A DNA stretch of 64,000 nt, taken from Haberlea rhodopensis (Eukaryota > Streptophyta > Magnoliopsida > Lamiales > Gesneriaceae). Made by a program: the position numbers and the translations under genes. Position 1 is the stretch's first letter. The number at the start of each line of letters is the position of its first letter. This document shows, piece by piece, positions 20,521-32,014 of this stretch. Under the pieces are notes generated by a model. That model saw only the letters and a program-made list of their open reading frames with translations, was not told the DNA's origin and did not search any database. The stretch lies in the NCBI GenBank assembly GCA_907163345.1, contig CAJQUN010001316.1, forward strand, positions 1 to 64,000, given 5' to 3'.

Positions 20521-20664
20521 AAATTTATTGCTAAGGTCCGCCCTGATATCATTAAGTGCAGGTCAGCCCTGTCACTATAAAGCCCGGGTGAATGAGGCCC
20601 TGGCATAAATTTATTGCTAAGGTCCCCCCTGGCATCATTAAGTGCAGGTCAGCCTTGCCACCAT
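20521..20664 (+). repeat. 86 bp tandem repeat downstream of Tat pol
   Basis: AAATTTATTGCTAAGGTCC starts at 20521 and again at 20607. The second unit is cut at 20664 by the E-left Copia insertion. Tandem repeats after pol are common in Tat elements. Confidence 0.85.
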
Positions 20665-21028
20665 TGTTAGGAATCCGACATGCATACAACGCAGCGGAAT
20701 AAAAAATATCGGATTCCCGCCGAAGACCTATACGAAGTTATCATATCGGGTGTCGATAGTTATACCTTTGTAGCGTGTTTGATGCAAAATCCTCGAAGCA
20801 AACGTCCACGGGTCGAGCAAAACTTTACAGCTTTGCATCTACGGTATCCACATCCACAAAGGATGTTGAATTTATCAAGTTGCTAAACTTGATAAATCAA
20901 CTGGCAAAGGGACGGGACGGGACGAGACGTCGAGTTTCGAGGTGACGGCTACACCTTGTGTTCGAATAGTCCGCTAGGTTTTTGAGTTTTGTTAATTCTG
21001 AATTAATGTCTAGCCTTATTTAACCTAA

Positions 21029-21091
<63 letters not shown>

Positions 21092-22215
21092 TAGTAAGAT
21101 TAGGCGTCTAACCTAATGAGATTAAGGTTTTCTGAAAACCCTAAGCCCATTCCAATCTATTACCCGTATATATATCTATAGCAAACTTATATATATATAA
21201 TATATATATGTTCGGCCCATTCCATAATATACATATATATTATTATATGATTAGGACTCTTCCTAATCAACTTAATTCATCCAATGAATTTTAAATCCCT
21301 TTATCGATTTAATCTTTTTGTGAGACCCGTTAGGATCCTGCAACGTTGGCAGTGACATAAAATCTAATTTTATGTCACAAGCAATGAGCGGTATCTAGCA
21401 ACACATCAAGGTTACCCAAGTTACAAGAATGTTATTGACTCGACGTAACCTATGGCCTGTGATAATAATCACCATGTAACTTAATCCATTTGTCTATGTG
21501 TTTAGATTAAACACATAGTCGTGGAATAAGTCATACTCATATAGTTCAATCTTTTATTTCTTGATTCCCAAGTAGACTAGAATAAACGAATAAGCTCGAT
21601 ATCACATATCGACTCATTCGAGCATGGCCATGCATTTTAGTCTCACTTGATCAAGGGCCCAAACACTTCTCCTGTTATATAGGAGTGACAAATCCTATCT
21701 TGACCACTCAACATCCCTCTACATAATTCGTAGTGTATCCAATGATTGTCTTTATAGTTTACCCTGTTACAGGTAACGTTTGACAATATCAAGATACACA
21801 ACTCCTTATGTTGAGATCTCTGGTGATATCAAGTCGTAAGGATTACATACACTATTATCACTATGAGAATTGCTTATGACAATCATATAACTATCTATGT
21901 AGCATTCTCATGGTGGGTCTGTCCAGTACATAGTTCTCTAACATATACCTATGTGTTGATTCGATATCTCATATCCATGAACAAATTCATCAATCAATAC
22001 ATACTAGTCTCAATGCATTATCATTTTCCTAATTCATTATAATACTTGCCTAGGGACAATCTTTAAGAATAATACAATTTTATTTTAAGGATATTAATAT
22101 ATATTTACACAGATACTGGAATAATATATAATAATGAATTGCCATTAATAAAAGCATATTACATTGTATGCCAAAATCAATCATCTAATAAGTTGTCTTA
22201 GGGCATATCCCAACA
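20665..22215 (-). repeat. 3' LTR of E-left (1551 bp)
   Basis: On the minus strand it starts TGTTGGGATATGCCC and ends GATTCCTAACA. It is homologous along its length to the LTRs of element E, for example the stretch around 21700-21930. The adjoining internal purine tract is the reverse complement of AAATCTCCCACTTGCACT (22216-22233). The extra length relative to E is mostly a dinucleotide run. Confidence 0.88.
21031..21090. repeat. Compound (CA)n(TA)n microsatellite
   Basis: About 12 CA units followed by about 17 TA units inside the E-left LTR. It is absent from the matching position in the LTRs of element E. Confidence 0.95.
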
Positions 22216-23007
22216 AATCTCCCACTTGCACTAAGACCAATCAGGCATGTACTTAATGCCTAAAGATCTAGAATGACGATCATGCTTCTGTTGTGACAGC
22301 GGTTTCGTCAGTGGGTCAGATACATTATCATCAGTTGGTTCTTTGCATATTTTTACATCTCCTCTTTCAACGATTTCTCGAATGAAATGAAAACGCCGAA
22401 ATATGTGTTTGGATCGCTGGTGAGATCGAGTTCCTTAGCCAATGTGATGGTTGTTTGGATCACTGGTGATATCTAGGTTCCTTAGCCAATGCGATGGCTC
22501 CATTGTTGTCACAATGGAGTTCAATCGGATCTAGAATGCTAGGCATAACCCCAAGCTCAGATATGAACTTTTTGATCCAAGCGGCTTCCTTTGCTGCATA
22601 TGAGGCAGCAATATACTCAGCTTCAGTTGTAGAATCAGCTACTGTCTCTTGCTTTGAACTCTTCCAGCTCACAGCACCGCCATTTAGGCAAAACACATAT
22701 TCTGATTGCGATCGGAAATCATCTTTGTCGGTTTGGAAGCTTGCATCAGTGTAACCTATTACATTGAGTTCTTCCTCACCACCATAAATCAAGAATGTAT
22801 TCTTAGTTCTTCTTAAGTACTTCAGTATATTCTTGACAGCGATCCAGTGACATTCACCTGGATCAACTTGATATCTGCTCATCATGCTTAAAGCATACGA
22901 AGCATCGGGACGAGTACATATCATGTCATACATGATAGACCAATAGCTGACGCATATGGAATCTTACTCATGCGTGTCTCTCATCTTGTGTTGAAGGAGA
23001 TTGATCA
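22216..23007 (-). pseudogene. RNase H end of E-left pol, truncated
   Basis: The open stretch 22933-22460 encodes the end of RT and most of RNase H: MSRYQVDPGECHW, then VIGYTDASFQTDKDDF, ADSTTEAEYIAASYAAKEA and ELHCDNNGAIALAKEP. It then hits a stop. A roughly 46 bp tandem duplication at about 22408-22500 (GGATC-GCTGGTGA...CCTTAGCCAATG) breaks the frame between this and the C-terminal end. The upstream (N-terminal) side ends where element B is inserted. It would have degraded the RNA strand during replication. Confidence 0.88.
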
Positions 23008-23737
23008 TGTAATGCCTCGATATGACGTAGACATATGTGATATGATTATCGCGTAATTATGAAATAGTTACGGTGACTAGTGACAAGATTTATGTTGAAA
23101 TAAATGAAACATAGTTAACCTAAATGAATGGATGTACATGGTTTTGTTAACATATAGCAAGAGAGAGAGCTATGTTATCACTAGGAGGGATATGAGATAC
23201 ATGTAGTTGAACAATAAACCTACATGATTTGGCATGCATTTGAATTTGATACGAGAGTTGCATATACATGTGAATTGGCATTTGAAATTGCTAGGAATGT
23301 CATGTGACTTTGCATTTCATATTAAGCCAAGTATATAAAGTTGATTTCAGCTCTCAAGGCACATAGTACACCTTAGCTCACCTAGTAATCTCTACACTTT
23401 GCTCTACACACCTAGGAGTGGGTCTTGGAGTGGAACTTGCAAAGAAAAACAAGGAAGTGAATAACTTGGTAAGAAAAGTATAACTACAATTGTTTGTGAT
23501 CCTAGTTGATGTAGATGTGCTTAGTTGATGGAAAACTTGAAGCATGTAAAGTTATTACTTTTATAAAGAGAATTAATACTTGATATCATGCAAAGAAATG
23601 ACGTGAAATATGTTAGAAACATGTTTATATGATGCTAGAGATTGCATGGAACAAGTTTTACTATTAGGAAGTGAGGTGTCGGAGAAACACCTAGGAAGTA
23701 TACCTGAAATCGCCATGTTTTTCAAGAAACAGAGTAG

Positions 23738-23996
23738 GCGATCGATTGCTACCCTGCGAGGCGATCGACCGCGTGAGGCTAAACATGAGAGGGGTGGTGT
23801 GCTGAGTGATCGATCGCTTAGCGTGTACCGATCGATCACGAGGTACCGATCGATCGCATAAAAGAGGAAATCGATCGCATCGAGGCAGAATGTTTTCTAA
23901 GGGTGAGGCGATCGATCGCATGAAAAAGAGGGATCAATCGCTCCTGGCCAGAAAGTTTAGGCAATCGATCGTGTCAAAAATAGGGATCGATCGCGT
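23738..23996. repeat. GCGATCGATCGC palindrome cluster in the B LTR
   Basis: About ten full or one-base-off copies of the 12-mer (GTGATCGATCGC, CCGATCGATCGC, GCGATCGATCGC, GCAATCGATCGT) with irregular spacing of 10-40 bases, starting about 400 bases after the TATA box. Confidence 0.92.
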
Positions 23997-24552
23997 GGGT
24001 TGAAATTTTGAGAAATATTATATTTTGTGGACTTTGATTTTTAACGCCTATTATAACATGAGATATTGTTGTAGCATCATCACAGGGGACATGACAAAGA
24101 GGCGTTAGACATTGACGCCTGATTTATATCTTTTGTGTCGCACGACAGGTACGTGTTGACGTACGAGTAGATGATATTATTGTGATGATGATGTGTACAT
24201 TGTACCATATGATTTGTGGTATCATATGCATGTATATTCATGATGTTCATATGTTGAGATGGATGCTACGATAGGTATGTAGCATATGCTTTGGCTGAGA
24301 TCATTGCCACGATAGGTATGCCAGTGTTGGGCATATGCTTTGGCTGGGAGTGTTGCCACAATAGGTATGCTGCATATGCTTTGGCATGAGAGATATACTC
24401 CGGTCGAGTATACTCTCTGGCTGTTATAACGTATGAGGACAGTGCTATGATATGTGCTGCTAATATGAAGATGTGAGGAGGTTCCACTGACATATTGAGC
24501 TGAGATAGGCATATCATATCGGTCTCGTTATAACAGGATGATAAGTGAGACA

Positions 24553-25763
24553 TGTAAGGACCCCAAGCCCTTAACCCTTAATTAGTGTATTAACCACTAT
24601 GTGTGGCACATGCTTTCAATAAAGACTCAATCGGGAAGCTCAGATGATACTTTACCATACCCATTACACCAATTTTCACATGATAGACTTTTATAAAAAT
24701 TTGGGCAGAGTCTCCCCATAAATAGAGCTATCCCAAAACACAAGCACATCACATAATATAATTCCCGGCCAGGGAATACACAATACTCAACAGAATATAG
24801 TACACAAAGTAAATTCCCAGCCAGGGAAGACACCACACATATGACGACATAAATGGGTCTCAACACCCACACAATACACTAACGACTCTCATATCATTAG
24901 CAATTCTACCACAATTGCATGCAACATATAATGAAAGAGAGAAAGGCTCATGCCTTATATATACAACCCATATACAAGAATATCCGTGCTCACATGCGAG
25001 CATCATAAATGTGTATATAAACCTCGGGTGTATATAAGTACTCTATACGATACCGTGCTCCATCAAGCCCTGGTACCATGATCCTGGGAGTACATCAAAT
25101 CAACAGCTCGAGCCCAGCTCCACAGCCATCGATGTACCTGTTCACCTGCCCCAACAGAGACAGCCCCCAACGGGGTGAGCATACCAATACACAAAATCTC
25201 ATAATCACAATAATCAAATTCATAATTTACAACACAAGTAAATATTAATGAATTTTAAATGATACTCCCTGGATGGCAACATCCTCATCCGGGGTTCCGT
25301 GTACTGTCTCTGTTCTCACAATCATCAAACTCATCAAATCTCATAAATCAGTAAATCAACACATTGATTTAACTCATATCATGCCTAATTCTCAAGTATC
25401 AATAATTAATGATTCCAAGTTCATTATACACACAAATATAGATATCTCGATATCTAACACTGATTTTCAACTTTGCTACCAATCATAGATAGCTCAAATG
25501 CCTAGCATTTATTTTACCAATTTTCCATTTCACTTAGACATCTCACATGTCTTACAATGAATACATGATCCCACGATCATTCTCAGGCATCTCAAATGCC
25601 CTACCCTTTATTTTACAAATTCTCATTTATACTTAGACATCTCACTAGTCTCACAATAGTCATATAAACCCAGTACCCATACCTCTTATAAGGTCATACT
25701 ACTCTAGTATTATGCACACTTGTGGCAGCGATATCAAGACTAGGTCGTTCCATAGTCATATCG

Positions 25764-25794
<31 letters not shown>

Positions 25795-27084
25795 GCCATA
25801 CTCACAACCATCTAATGCAATTACAACACATTATGCATTTCACAATTGCTATCACATAAAGTAATGCTCGTACGTCGCACGTACCTTAATCTCCGAAGTC
25901 CGAGCCAAACCTTGCTCGAGTTCCATGCTCCGAGGAACGATGTGCTAACACGATAAATTAATTCACAATTAATCACGATCATGCAACCCATGCTCAAGCA
26001 CACCCATAACCTTCAAAAATATTGTCAACACACGACAATTAACCATTATCGAAAATTGCTCAAGAATTCCCCACAAATTTCGAATCTTAACAACACAAAT
26101 CCAACCCAAATAATTACCATAATTCATCTAAAACATGAATTAATCAATTAACAACGAAAATCATCATCCCCAAGCCAAAATCCCCAATTTTCGATTCAAG
26201 CCCTAAATTCGAATCCAATTCCTCAATTTCGAACACAATCAAGCATCATAATGCATCAACAACATGAATTAATCAATCCATAACAAGAATCATCACTCCT
26301 TGTCAAAAATCCCCAAAATTCGAACCCTAACTCATGAAAATCGAGCTGAAATTCGAACCAAATGCAACAAATATTTCGAACCAAAAAGTCTGAAATCATC
26401 GACTCAAAAACATCACAAAAACGCCCCAAAACACAGGAAGAAAAGCCCCAAAAATCGTACCAAAATCGGGCCACAAAATCGGACAGAAACCAGTGACGAA
26501 CCCTAGCACTTTCTGCAGAAATCCGAGCTCGATTCTCGACGAAACTTCGAATTGTTGGTATGTATAGAAGCGCCTGGAAGAGACGATTCCAACGGCGGGT
26601 GGCACGCGCCGAACGGCGGCCGGACGGCGGCGGCCGAAGCACTTTTGTGCGCGGGGGTCAAAGGGGATCGGGAGTGGTCGCGGGCGAGGAGAGAGAAACG
26701 GGTGAGGAGAAATGGTTCCGATAATTAAAATCTCGGGTTCAACTGGTATTTATAGCAAAAATACCCCGAAATACTAATAGTCCCACAAATACATCATGAT
26801 TCATTAAAAATCATCTGTTTTCAAAAATTCTCTCTCTAACTCAAAAACCGCCTACCGGTGCCCACACACAGCACCCGAGATTCTGAGTCACACTAAAAAC
26901 CCAACTCACAGGTTTTCACCGAAATGAGAATACGATCTCAACCTCGGGATCCAACGATCCCAACTACTCAAATAGACGAGCCCAGAAGGCCCAACACTTC
27001 GATTAAACCCCAAATCGCCACGTAAAACAACTTTACGGGTTATTAACACTCCGTGATTAACACCTATAATCCCTGGTCATCACA
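24553..27084 (-). repeat. 3' LTR of element A (2532 bp)
   Basis: On the minus strand it runs from TGTGATGACCAGGG (27084) to GGGGTCCTTACA (24553). The minus-strand TATA box TATAAATA is at 26754-26747. A GC-rich CGGCCGCCGTCCGGCCGCCG-like segment lies about 120 bases downstream of it (26590-26640). It also contains a (TA)n run near 25770-25792 and the hairpin array at 25536-25652. Confidence 0.93.
25536..25652. repeat. Array of four short hairpins in the A LTR
   Basis: AGACAT-CTCAC-ATGTCT (25536-25552), ATGATC-CCAC-GATCAT (25565-25580), GGCAT-CTCAA-ATGCC (25586-25600) and AGACATCTCACTAGTCT (25635-25651). Three share a CTCAA/CTCAC loop with different stems. Copies also occur at 31756-31872 and in the D LTRs (51528-51592 and 57548-57612). 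Confidence 0.85.
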
Positions 27085-29439
27085 ATATCCCCCACTAAAA
27101 GAATTTCTTCCTCGAAATTAGCACCGGTGTATCACGTAACACCCGGGCCACACAACAACATGAAGCCATAACCTCGATTCCTGACCATATCAGAATCGTC
27201 TTAAAACCTCGAGAATACTTATCTCACATCAAACTCTGAAACAGAGCGACATACCAAAATCCACACCAACTCATCACCCAAGAGACAAAACGTACCTCGA
27301 TGCGGTTCATCCCAAAAGTCAGTCCCTCATGACTGCAAAACAACCAATACTTACGACCGTAGATCGGACAGTCATCCTTCGTTCCAATACAACTAGTAAG
27401 AATGCATCATGAATGACACCTCAACCGTGAGAACGTTGATCTCGTGTCAAACTCTGGAGTGGAATAGACTCCCAAATCCATCATAACGTCAAAGAGCATC
27501 AGCACAACTCAACGCTAACAGTCCAAAAGCAGTTAGTCGACTGAAACTGCAAGGATTCGAATCACTCCCGATTCCATCGTAGATATCATCCAATGATATC
27601 TTTATCAAGACTCACGATGTCTAACATACATCGTTACGAGGGAAACATTTGTATACCACGATGTACACACACCAAACCTGGTCTCCACTTCCAAACCTTT
27701 TCCATCGAAGGAGCAGTCGCATCATTGCAACTCAATTTGGGCAACTCACGGCCACAGATTCACACAAAAGACATCTCACAAGATGTTCACCTCCGGGTAT
27801 TCCAAGAATCACACCTGATCATAAATAAACCATCGAGACTCCACAGAGTTCAAATCCTGAAAGGACATGCAATAAACACATTGCATCCTCAACGCTTGTG
27901 TCGACAGCGACACCCAATAAATCCGAATTCCTGCCATCCCTTGATAATTCTAGGATTTAACAATCCAAACTTGGGAAGGCTATTGCATAACTCGGAGGAA
28001 ATACCAACAAGGAAACACCTCAACCCTCACAAGATAATCCCTCCTCAAAGGGAGTCAACTAACTTCACGATTGTTTCTCATAATTATAGTGCCGTGGAGA
28101 TTCCCAATCTCAAGGTGTTCCATATCTCTCATCAGAGACTTAACCATCCAAAAAAAAATAGAATACTCTATGCTTGACAAAAAGGGGATCAATAACTGGC
28201 ATCCGTACACTCACCGGTATACTTGCCCAAGCACTGACATCACATGCATACTCAATGTACTTGGCTCGGGTATCTACAACATACCCTTAAGCCCCAAACA
28301 CAACTGTTAATTCTGAGTCACTCCCTACTCAGTGGAGGATGATAATCGACGATTAACAACACGGTGTGATTCCCAAAATCTACACCACACGTACCAACTC
28401 ACCGAATCTTTCAAAGATTCCCAAATAGGTCTAATACTACCTCCTTCCCCACAAGGGAAGTGCCATCGAACTCGAGATCCACTAGTCTCGAATCACCGTT
28501 CGGAAAAACTGGATACAATAACACCCATTGTATCCCAAATACACGGATTCCCTCAGATCGAGTCAATAACGACCTGATGACTCTCTTGTTGGTACTCCAA
28601 CATCATGAGCTGTTCCAGACAAGTCTCACTAAGATTTAACATCAACGTATACACGTTTCAGTGAGGCATGCACAACCTCAACCTCAAATGACGTGGTGAC
28701 CACTAAAGTCCACCACCATCCACATCGTATCACCTTACGATTTGCCAAACTTGATTCCAGCGAGCAGTATCACGGCCCCAACAAGCACACTATATCATCA
28801 CTACGATATCTGACTAGCAAAGTGCTGTCTCCATAGGCTCAATCAAGCCCACCAACAAACCATATGTTCCATCTCGGTATGCCATACCGAACAAACCGTT
28901 AGAGTAATGGGTCATCGCCCAGCATATCTCTAAAATACCAAGCACTATGGACAACCCGGTGTCCTTGCTTACTTATGATGCAATCATAATTCCGATAAGA
29001 CTTATCCCATACTATCAGGGTGGGTGTAACCATGTCTACCCTACGTCACAACACAAGCGAGTAGTTTCCTCAATGACTACTCTTACCACCAATCACTTGG
29101 CCTAAGCCAAACCAACGAGCATACCCAAGGGTATCATTGCTCGACAAAAGGTCTCGTCAACTAGTGACCCAGACTCTACCATGCGCTCACCATCGGATCT
29201 CAAACCATACGACTAAACACATAACATAATGTATTAGCCATCAAAACGACGCTACGCGTCTACATAAAACATCAACTATGTCATTGACATCCCGTGACGG
29301 CATATGTCAACATATGACATCCAACTAACATCGTCAAACATATGACGTTACCTGTCAATACACGACATCTATAATCTCATCATCAACATGGCATATATAT
29401 AGCAATACATAGTATCCACAATAATACTAACACGAGTAA

Positions 29440-29970
29440 TATGACATACCTCATTGCTATCAAGATAGCGGAATACCTGTATCCGTCGTCCACCAGCGGT
29501 ACACAAGTAGCATCCACCGCTCGCAGGCGACATAATCCAGCGCTACGCACATAGCGGTATAACCCATCGCTGTGTAATATCCGATGGCACGAATCATCGT
29601 CAATAGAATACCCGGCGGCATGAACCATCGCCAATAGAATAGCGGAATGAGACATCGCTAGCAATATATCCGGCGGCAAGACCCATCGCCAATCAATATA
29701 GCGGAATGAACCGTCACTATCAATATACCTGGCGGCAAGAACCATCGGCAATCAATATAGCGGAATGAACCATCGCTATGAATACATATGGCGGAATGAA
29801 CCATCGCCAATCAATATAGCGGAATGAACCATCGCTATCAATACATATGGCGGAATGAACCATCGCCAATCAATATAGCGGAATGAACCATCGCTATCAA
29901 TACATATGGCGGAATGAACCGTCGCCAATCAATATAGCGGCATGAACCATCGCTATCAATATAGATACTG
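29440..29970 (-). repeat. 59 bp satellite inside element A
   Basis: Near-perfect 59 bp period between 29757 and 29940, degenerate to the left. Each unit is two related half-units built on GCGGAATGAACCATCGC, separated by TATCAATACATATG or CAATCAATATA. The same words occur in element D at 53500-53790. Confidence 0.92.
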
Positions 29971-29975
29971 TGGTT

Positions 29976-30346
29976 GTTCCGGTCCTGTTATAGCAGCGGA
30001 ATTTTAGGACCCCTCGCTTCGACAATGACAGCGGCATGTTACCTCGCTCAGTCATGACAGCGGCAAGTACCTCCCTCGCTCGAATATAACAGCTACCGGA
30101 ACTTCCACTAGCTCCATGTACCTGCATCCAGGTTAATACCACAGTTCACAATATAATGATCGATATCACGTTTCCAATTATATCCACAATATTCCACATT
30201 AATCACTAGAATTGTGACTGTTCCGGTCCCAATACAACAGCGGAATGTTAGGACCCCTCGCTTCGACAATGACAGCGGCATGTTACTTCGCTCAGTCATG
30301 ACAGCGGCAAGTACTTCCCTCGCTCGGAGATAAAGGCTACCGGAAC
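29976..30346 (-). repeat. Two repeat modules bracketed by GTTCCGGT/ACCGGAAC in element A
   Basis: Each module begins (minus strand) with GTTCCGGT and ends with ACCGGAAC at the other side: 30346-30339 with 30227-30220, and 30102-30095 with 29983-29976. Between them lie repeated words such as CGAGCGAGGGAGGTACTTGCC and CCGCTGTCAT. Element D has the same two modules. Confidence 0.85.
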
Positions 30347-30754
30347 ATTCATCAATTCTACCACAATAATCAAGCACAACAGTTGATTCCATTATCACAA
30401 TATATCACTAACATTTCACATATATCATCACATGTAAGGGTTCACTAACCACGATATACATAATCAAAGGTGTAACACGTTTTACCGTCCGAAGCGCGTA
30501 CGTCTCACCTTCCCTGATTTTCCTACAAAATCAGATCCCTTGGCACATAATACATGAAGGGCCAGACATCACCATTTATGCCATCCCATCTCATGTTACA
30601 CGATTCCTGCAATCACACTGATTAGCAACACCACTTTTCATATCATAAAAAGCACATAAACAACTAGTTGTGTCATACAACATTAATGCCATCATGCATA
30701 AGTATGTGCTATCAATAACTTCCTAGGCCCTTAACAGCCCCAAAGAGCTAACCA

Positions 30755-30768
30755 CTGCTCTGATACCA
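30755..30768 (-). promoter_or_regulatory. Primer-binding site of element A
   Basis: TGGTATCAGAGCAG on the minus strand, four bases after the LTR end; complementary in form to the 3' end of initiator Met tRNA, as in many Gypsy chromoviruses and Copia elements. Confidence 0.85.
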
Positions 30769-30772
30769 CTAA

Positions 30773-31983
30773 TGTAAGGACCCCAAGCCCTTAACCCTTA
30801 ATTAGTGTATTAACCACTATGTGTGGCACATGCTTTCAATAAAGACTCAATCGGGAAGCTCAGATGATACTTTACCATACCCATTACACCAATTTTCACA
30901 TGATAGACTTTTATAAAAATTTGGGCAGAGTCTCCCCATAAATAGAGCTATCCCAAAACACAAGCACATCACATAATATAATTCCCGGCCAGGGAATACA
31001 CAATACTCAACAGAATATAGTACACAAAGTAAATTCCCAGCCAGGGAAGACACCACACATATGACGACATAAATGGGTCTCAACACCCACACAATACACT
31101 AACGACTCTCATATCATTAGCAATTCTACCACAATTGCATGCAACATATAATGAAAGAGAGAAAGGCTCATGCCTTATATATACAACCCATATACAAGAA
31201 TATCCGTGCTCACATGCGAGCATCATAAATGTGTATATAAACCTCGGGTGTATATAAGTACTCTATACGATACCGTGCTCCATCAAGCCCTGGTACCATG
31301 ATCCTGGGAGTACATCAAATCAACAGCTCGAGCCCAGCTCCACAGCCATCGATGTACCTGTTCACCTGCCCCAACAGAGACAGCCCCCAACGGGGTGAGC
31401 ATACCAATACACAAAATCTCATAATCACAATAATCAAATTCATAATTTACAACACAAGTAAATATTAATGAATTTTAAATGATACTCCCTGGATGGCAAC
31501 ATCCTCATCCGGGGTTCCGTGTACTGTCCCTGTTCTCACAATCATCAAACTCATCAAATCTCATAAATCAGTAAATCAACACATTGATTTAACTCATAGC
31601 ATGCCTAATTCTCAAGTATCAATAATTAATGATTCCAAGTTCATTATACACACAAATATAGATATCTCGATATCTAACACTGATTTTCAACTTTGCTACC
31701 AATCATAGATAGCTCAAATGCCTAGCATTTATTTTACCAATTTTCCATTTCACTTAGACATCTCACATGTCTTACAATGAATACATGATCCCACGATCAT
31801 TCTCAGGCATCTCAAATGCCCTACCCTTTATTTTACAAATTCTCATTTATACTTAGACATCTCACTTGTCTCACAATAGTCATATAAACCCAGTACCCAT
31901 ACCTCTTATAAGGTCATACTACTCTAGTATTATGCACACTTGTGGCAGTGATATCAAGACTAGGTCGTTCCATAGTCATATCG

Positions 31984-32014
<31 letters not shown>

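Larger units (their letters stand above)
12575..20664 (+). mobile_element. Tat-type Ty3/Gypsy retrotransposon, 3' part outside the window
   Basis: The order is 5' LTR, primer-binding site, gag, protease, RT, RNase H, a second RNase H, integrase and post-pol repeats. RT before integrase makes it Gypsy; the additional RNase H domain after the ordinary one is the known mark of the Tat lineage. Every gene carries stops or frameshifts. A solo LTR (15848-17625) splits the RT, and a Copia element at 20665 cuts it before the 3' LTR, which should lie beyond the window on the right. It is the outermost layer of the nested stack. Confidence 0.88.
20665..23007 (-). mobile_element. Minus-strand Copia element 'E-left', cut by element B
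   Basis: It has a 3' LTR on the left, a polypurine tract and RNase H coding sequence, all on the minus strand. It ends abruptly at 23007, where element B begins. The rest should continue beyond B, off the window. RNase H and LTR match element E at 36683-45310, so both are one family. It lies in the post-pol repeats of the Tat element; the left flank ACCAT (20660-20664) should be half of the target duplication. Confidence 0.85.
27085..30772 (-). other. Internal region of element A, no recognisable gene
   Basis: It is read on the minus strand. It begins with the primer site at 30768-30755, then bracketed repeat modules (30346-29976), the 59 bp satellite (about 29970-29440), then about 2.3 kb of unique sequence, and ends with ATTTCGAGGAAGAAATTC and a purine tract AGTGGGGGATAT next to the LTR. 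It is collinear with the internal region of element D. The only long ORF (27593-28177, plus strand) is antisense to the element and shows no domain. The RNA is probably the only product, packaged by proteins of another element. Confidence 0.8.

Noticed and set aside
24627..24872. 81-codon hydrophobic ORF in the A LTRs
   Set aside because: It lies in the terminal, probably U5, part of the LTR; the D counterpart has a different frame structure. Hydrophobicity comes from T-rich sequence.
25821..26003. 60-codon ORF in the A LTRs, also at 51262-51444 and 57282-57464 in D
   Set aside because: Its conservation follows from LTR similarity; it spans the dyad and purely LTR sequence, and resembles no protein I know.
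27593..28177. 194-codon ORF on the plus strand in element A
   Set aside because: It is antisense to the element, shows no domain, and the collinear region of D does not keep a comparable frame.
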